This document shows, in pieces, positions 6,359 to 8,323 of a stretch of 8,323 nucleotides of DNA (position 1 is its first letter; each line of letters starts with the position of its first letter). The notes below the pieces were generated by a model, which made no database searches, was not told the DNA's origin, and saw only the letters and a list, made by a program, of their open reading frames with translations. The position numbers and the translations under genes are program-made. Source of the stretch: Bacteroidales bacterium (lineage in GTDB: Bacteria; Bacteroidota; Bacteroidia; Bacteroidales; JAAUTT01); contig JANXXY010000447.1 in the NCBI GenBank assembly GCA_025350365.1, forward strand, positions 1-8,323. The letters are read 5' to 3'.

Positions 6359-6408
6359 TATAAAAGTTTATGAATTAAAAAGTTTATAGTTTATTAAAAA
6401 ATAGTTCA

Positions 6409-8322
6409 CTAGTTATCGTTGGTTTTTAATAGTTTATTAATCATAGTTAACAATAATTTCCGTTTCACAGGTTTGCTTATATAATCGGAGCATCCGGCCT
6501 CGATAGCTTTTTTATGGTCTTCCTGCGATGCATAGGCAGTTTGTGCAATAACCTTTATTGCTGGTTTATGCTGTTTTATTTGACGTGTAGCTTCAAAACC
6601 ATCAATGTCCGGTAAGCGAATGTCCATCAATATAATGTCTATTGTTTGGGTTAATGCAATTTGAATGGCTTTGTTGCCATATTCCACACATAGAATAGAA
6701 AATCCGGTGTGAGCCAAAACTTCTTTTAGATATTCGGCATTATACTCATCGTCTTCAACAATAAGGATGGTTTTTCCGGAGGAATATGTTGTTTCTGATT
6801 CTTCAGCTATTGGTGGGCTTTGGTATGGTGGCAGCGATGGTTTATACGGGAGAGAAAAGTAAAATGTTGATCCAATGCCATGTTCAGATTCGAGCCATAT
6901 TTTGCCGCCTAATAAACTTACCAGACCTTTTACAATAGACAGTCCCAAACCGGTGCCTCCGAATACCCTGCCGTTATCTTCATTTAACTGAGTGAATCGT
7001 TCGAAAATAGCTTCCTGCTTGTCGTAGGGGATGCCTATACCTGTGTCCGATACATAAAATAACAGGTTTAAGTCCTTATCAATTTTACATCCACTTTCAA
7101 TTCTCCCCTTTTCAGTAAATTTAAATGCATTGCCAATAAGATTGATGAATATTTGTTTCAATTTTATTTTGTCGGTCAAAAATATAAAATCGGCCGATCC
7201 ATAGGAAGATTTAAAACCGAATTCAATTTGCTCTTTACCAATACAGTTTTTATGCTCCCTGAAAAAGAGTGTAAGCTCTTTAAATAATGAATTCAGGTTA
7301 CACTCTTCCATATTGACAGGTAATTGACCAGATTCAATTTTTGCTATATCAAGAATGTCATTGATAATTTCGAGCAAATCGTTGCATCGTTGATTGATAA
7401 TTTTAGAATATTTTTCGAGTTTGGGGCGGTTATTATATTGATCTATCAATAATTCGGAGAATCCCATAATGGCATTCATGGGAGTTCGAATTTCATGACT
7501 CATATTCTGTAGAAAAGCAGTTTTCAGTCGGTCGCTCTCTTCGGCACGTTCTTTAGCTATGTTTAATTCATCGTAGCTATGAATAAGATCATCATTTATT
7601 TGCAGGTATTCTTCGTTTTGGATTTCTATTTTATTGTTTTTCTCCAGAAGTGTAAGTTCTGCTTGCTTCCGTTCAGTAATGTCAATTCGCACACCAACAA
7701 AACGGATTGGTTTATTATTTTCATTCCATTCAGTGGCATATCCAATAACGTTTAGCCATCTGTATGAACCATCGGCGTGCTTCATACGCGCTTCATATCG
7801 ATATTCGCTGCTTTCGGAATTAAGAACTCTATTTATCTTTTCAGTTATTGCATCTCTGTCTTCAGGGTGAATTCGTTCTATCCAAATATTTCTGGCACTG
7901 GAATATAATTCAGGGTCATAACCAAGCATGGTATAATAAATAGGCGAGGCATACCAGGTATCACTTTTTATATTCCAATTCCATATTCCGATTCGGGAAA
8001 CCTCTAATGTTAATTGTAATCGTTCTTCGCTTAAATGCAGGGCATCTTCTGCCCTTTTACGTTCAGTGATGTCGATTACCATCACATGTCTGGCTTTAAG
8101 GCCTTTAAATGTTATGGAATGAGATACTATTTCCACATTAATGATTTCACCATTTTTTTTAAGATGACGCCATTTTCCTGCCGGATTGTAAGAGTTTCGT
8201 GTCAGTTCTAAATCCTTCAGTAAGTCATCAATATCTTCCTTAGGGCGAATATCTGATATAGTCATCGAAAGAAATTCTTCTCTTGTATAACCGTAATGAT
8301 GAATAGCGGCATTATTTATTTC
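6409..8322 (-). CDS. Hybrid sensor histidine kinase, PAS-PAS-HisKA-HATPase-REC (N-terminus outside window)
   Basis: The frame is open to the right edge. A methionine at 8265 lies inside a PAS domain (preceded by AAIHHYGYTREEFLS), so it is not the true start. 637 residues are visible, numbered from the edge. The end of one PAS/PAC domain covers 1-90, to DITERKRAE. A PAS_3-type domain follows at about 105-220 (IGIWNWNIKSD, HPEDRDAI, DGSYRWLNV, IDITERKQAE), then a coiled coil at about 221-265. The HisKA domain has His276 in FLQNMSHEIRTPMNAI. The ATPase domain has Asn398 in NLIGNAFKFT, Asp426 in VSDTGIGI, FERF and GGTGLGLSI. A Pro-rich linker leads to a C-terminal receiver at about 518-634 with Asp524/525, phospho-acceptor Asp567 in ILMDIRLPD, Thr595 and Lys617. 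All catalytic residues are present. The visible part has no membrane segment and no output domain beyond the receiver, so phosphate must go to another protein or feed back on the kinase. It converges with the kinase-regulator pair. The stop is TAG at 6409-6411. Confidence 0.95.
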   Translation of the reverse strand, partial: EINNAAIHHYGYTREEFLSMTISDIRPKEDIDDLLKDLELTRNSYNPAGKWRHLKKNGEIINVEIVSHSITFKGLKARHVMVIDITERKRAEDALHLSEERLQLTLEVSRIGIWNWNIKSDTWYASPIYYTMLGYDPELYSSARNIWIERIHPEDRDAITEKINRVLNSESSEYRYEARMKHADGSYRWLNVIGYATEWNENNKPIRFVGVRIDITERKQAELTLLEKNNKIEIQNEEYLQINDDLIHSYDELNIAKERAEESDRLKTAFLQNMSHEIRTPMNAIMGFSELLIDQYNNRPKLEKYSKIINQRCNDLLEIINDILDIAKIESGQLPVNMEECNLNSLFKELTLFFREHKNCIGKEQIEFGFKSSYGSADFIFLTDKIKLKQIFINLIGNAFKFTEKGRIESGCKIDKDLNLLFYVSDTGIGIPYDKQEAIFERFTQLNEDNGRVFGGTGLGLSIVKGLVSLLGGKIWLESEHGIGSTFYFSLPYKPSLPPYQSPPIAEESETTYSSGKTILIVEDDEYNAEYLKEVLAHTGFSILCVEYGNKAIQIALTQTIDIILMDIRLPDIDGFEATRQIKQHKPAIKVIAQTAYASQEDHKKAIEAGCSDYISKPVKRKLLLTMINKLLKTNDN

Positions 8323-8323
8323 G

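Noticed and set aside
1..8323. CRISPR array, tRNA or rRNA gene, defence system or integron site
   Set aside because: I saw no regularly spaced repeats, tRNA-like cloverleaf ends, rRNA sequence or defence-type domains on either strand.

Overview
The window looks like chromosomal DNA of a Bacteroidota (Bacteroidetes) bacterium. The DNA is AT-rich. Candidate promoters match the Bacteroidota -7 box TAnnTTTG, and ribosome binding sites are weak or absent. The gene content also fits: a small beta-barrel protein, a multidomain GH2 glycosidase remnant, an IS1595-type element and PAS-rich hybrid kinases. Nothing in the sequence fixes the genus.

Left part (1-2834), a zone of gene decay. The window opens with the 3' end of an unrecognised gene on the plus strand. 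On the minus strand follow a small outer-membrane beta-barrel gene broken by a nonsense codon and a frameshift, and the C-terminal remnant of a GH2 beta-galactosidase-like gene. An insertion sequence of 1,010 bp with perfect 25-bp terminal inverted repeats comes next; its transposase carries an amber codon inside the zinc ribbon. The GH2 frame can be followed, through one TAA, up to the left edge of the element. No GH2 sequence lies on the other side and I see no target-site duplication. The simplest reading is an IS-associated deletion or rearrangement that removed the front of the glycosidase gene.

Middle (2835-4174). An intact Old Yellow Enzyme-type flavin ene-reductase gene (minus strand) ends 20 bp from the IS. 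It is divergent from a signalling operon across a 216-bp spacer, which holds a good -7 promoter match for the reductase and a cluster of four CTTAA half-sites.

Right part (4175-8323), signal transduction. A REC-PAS-HisKA_3 histidine kinase overlaps a NarL/LuxR-type response regulator by 11 nt, giving a classic cognate pair. Facing it is a large hybrid sensor kinase (PAS-PAS-HisKA-HATPase-REC) whose N-terminus lies beyond the right edge. The convergent spacer holds a GC-rich inverted repeat resembling dispersed repeats of Bacteroidota genomes and possibly acting as a two-way terminator. The kinase with a receiver input and the hybrid kinase with a receiver but no DNA-binding output could in principle be linked in a phosphorelay, but that is inference from layout only.

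I do not see a clearly new biological system here. The most informative points are the rearrangement scar with three linked pseudogenes, the unusual receiver-first kinase facing a hybrid kinase, and the candidate operator cluster.
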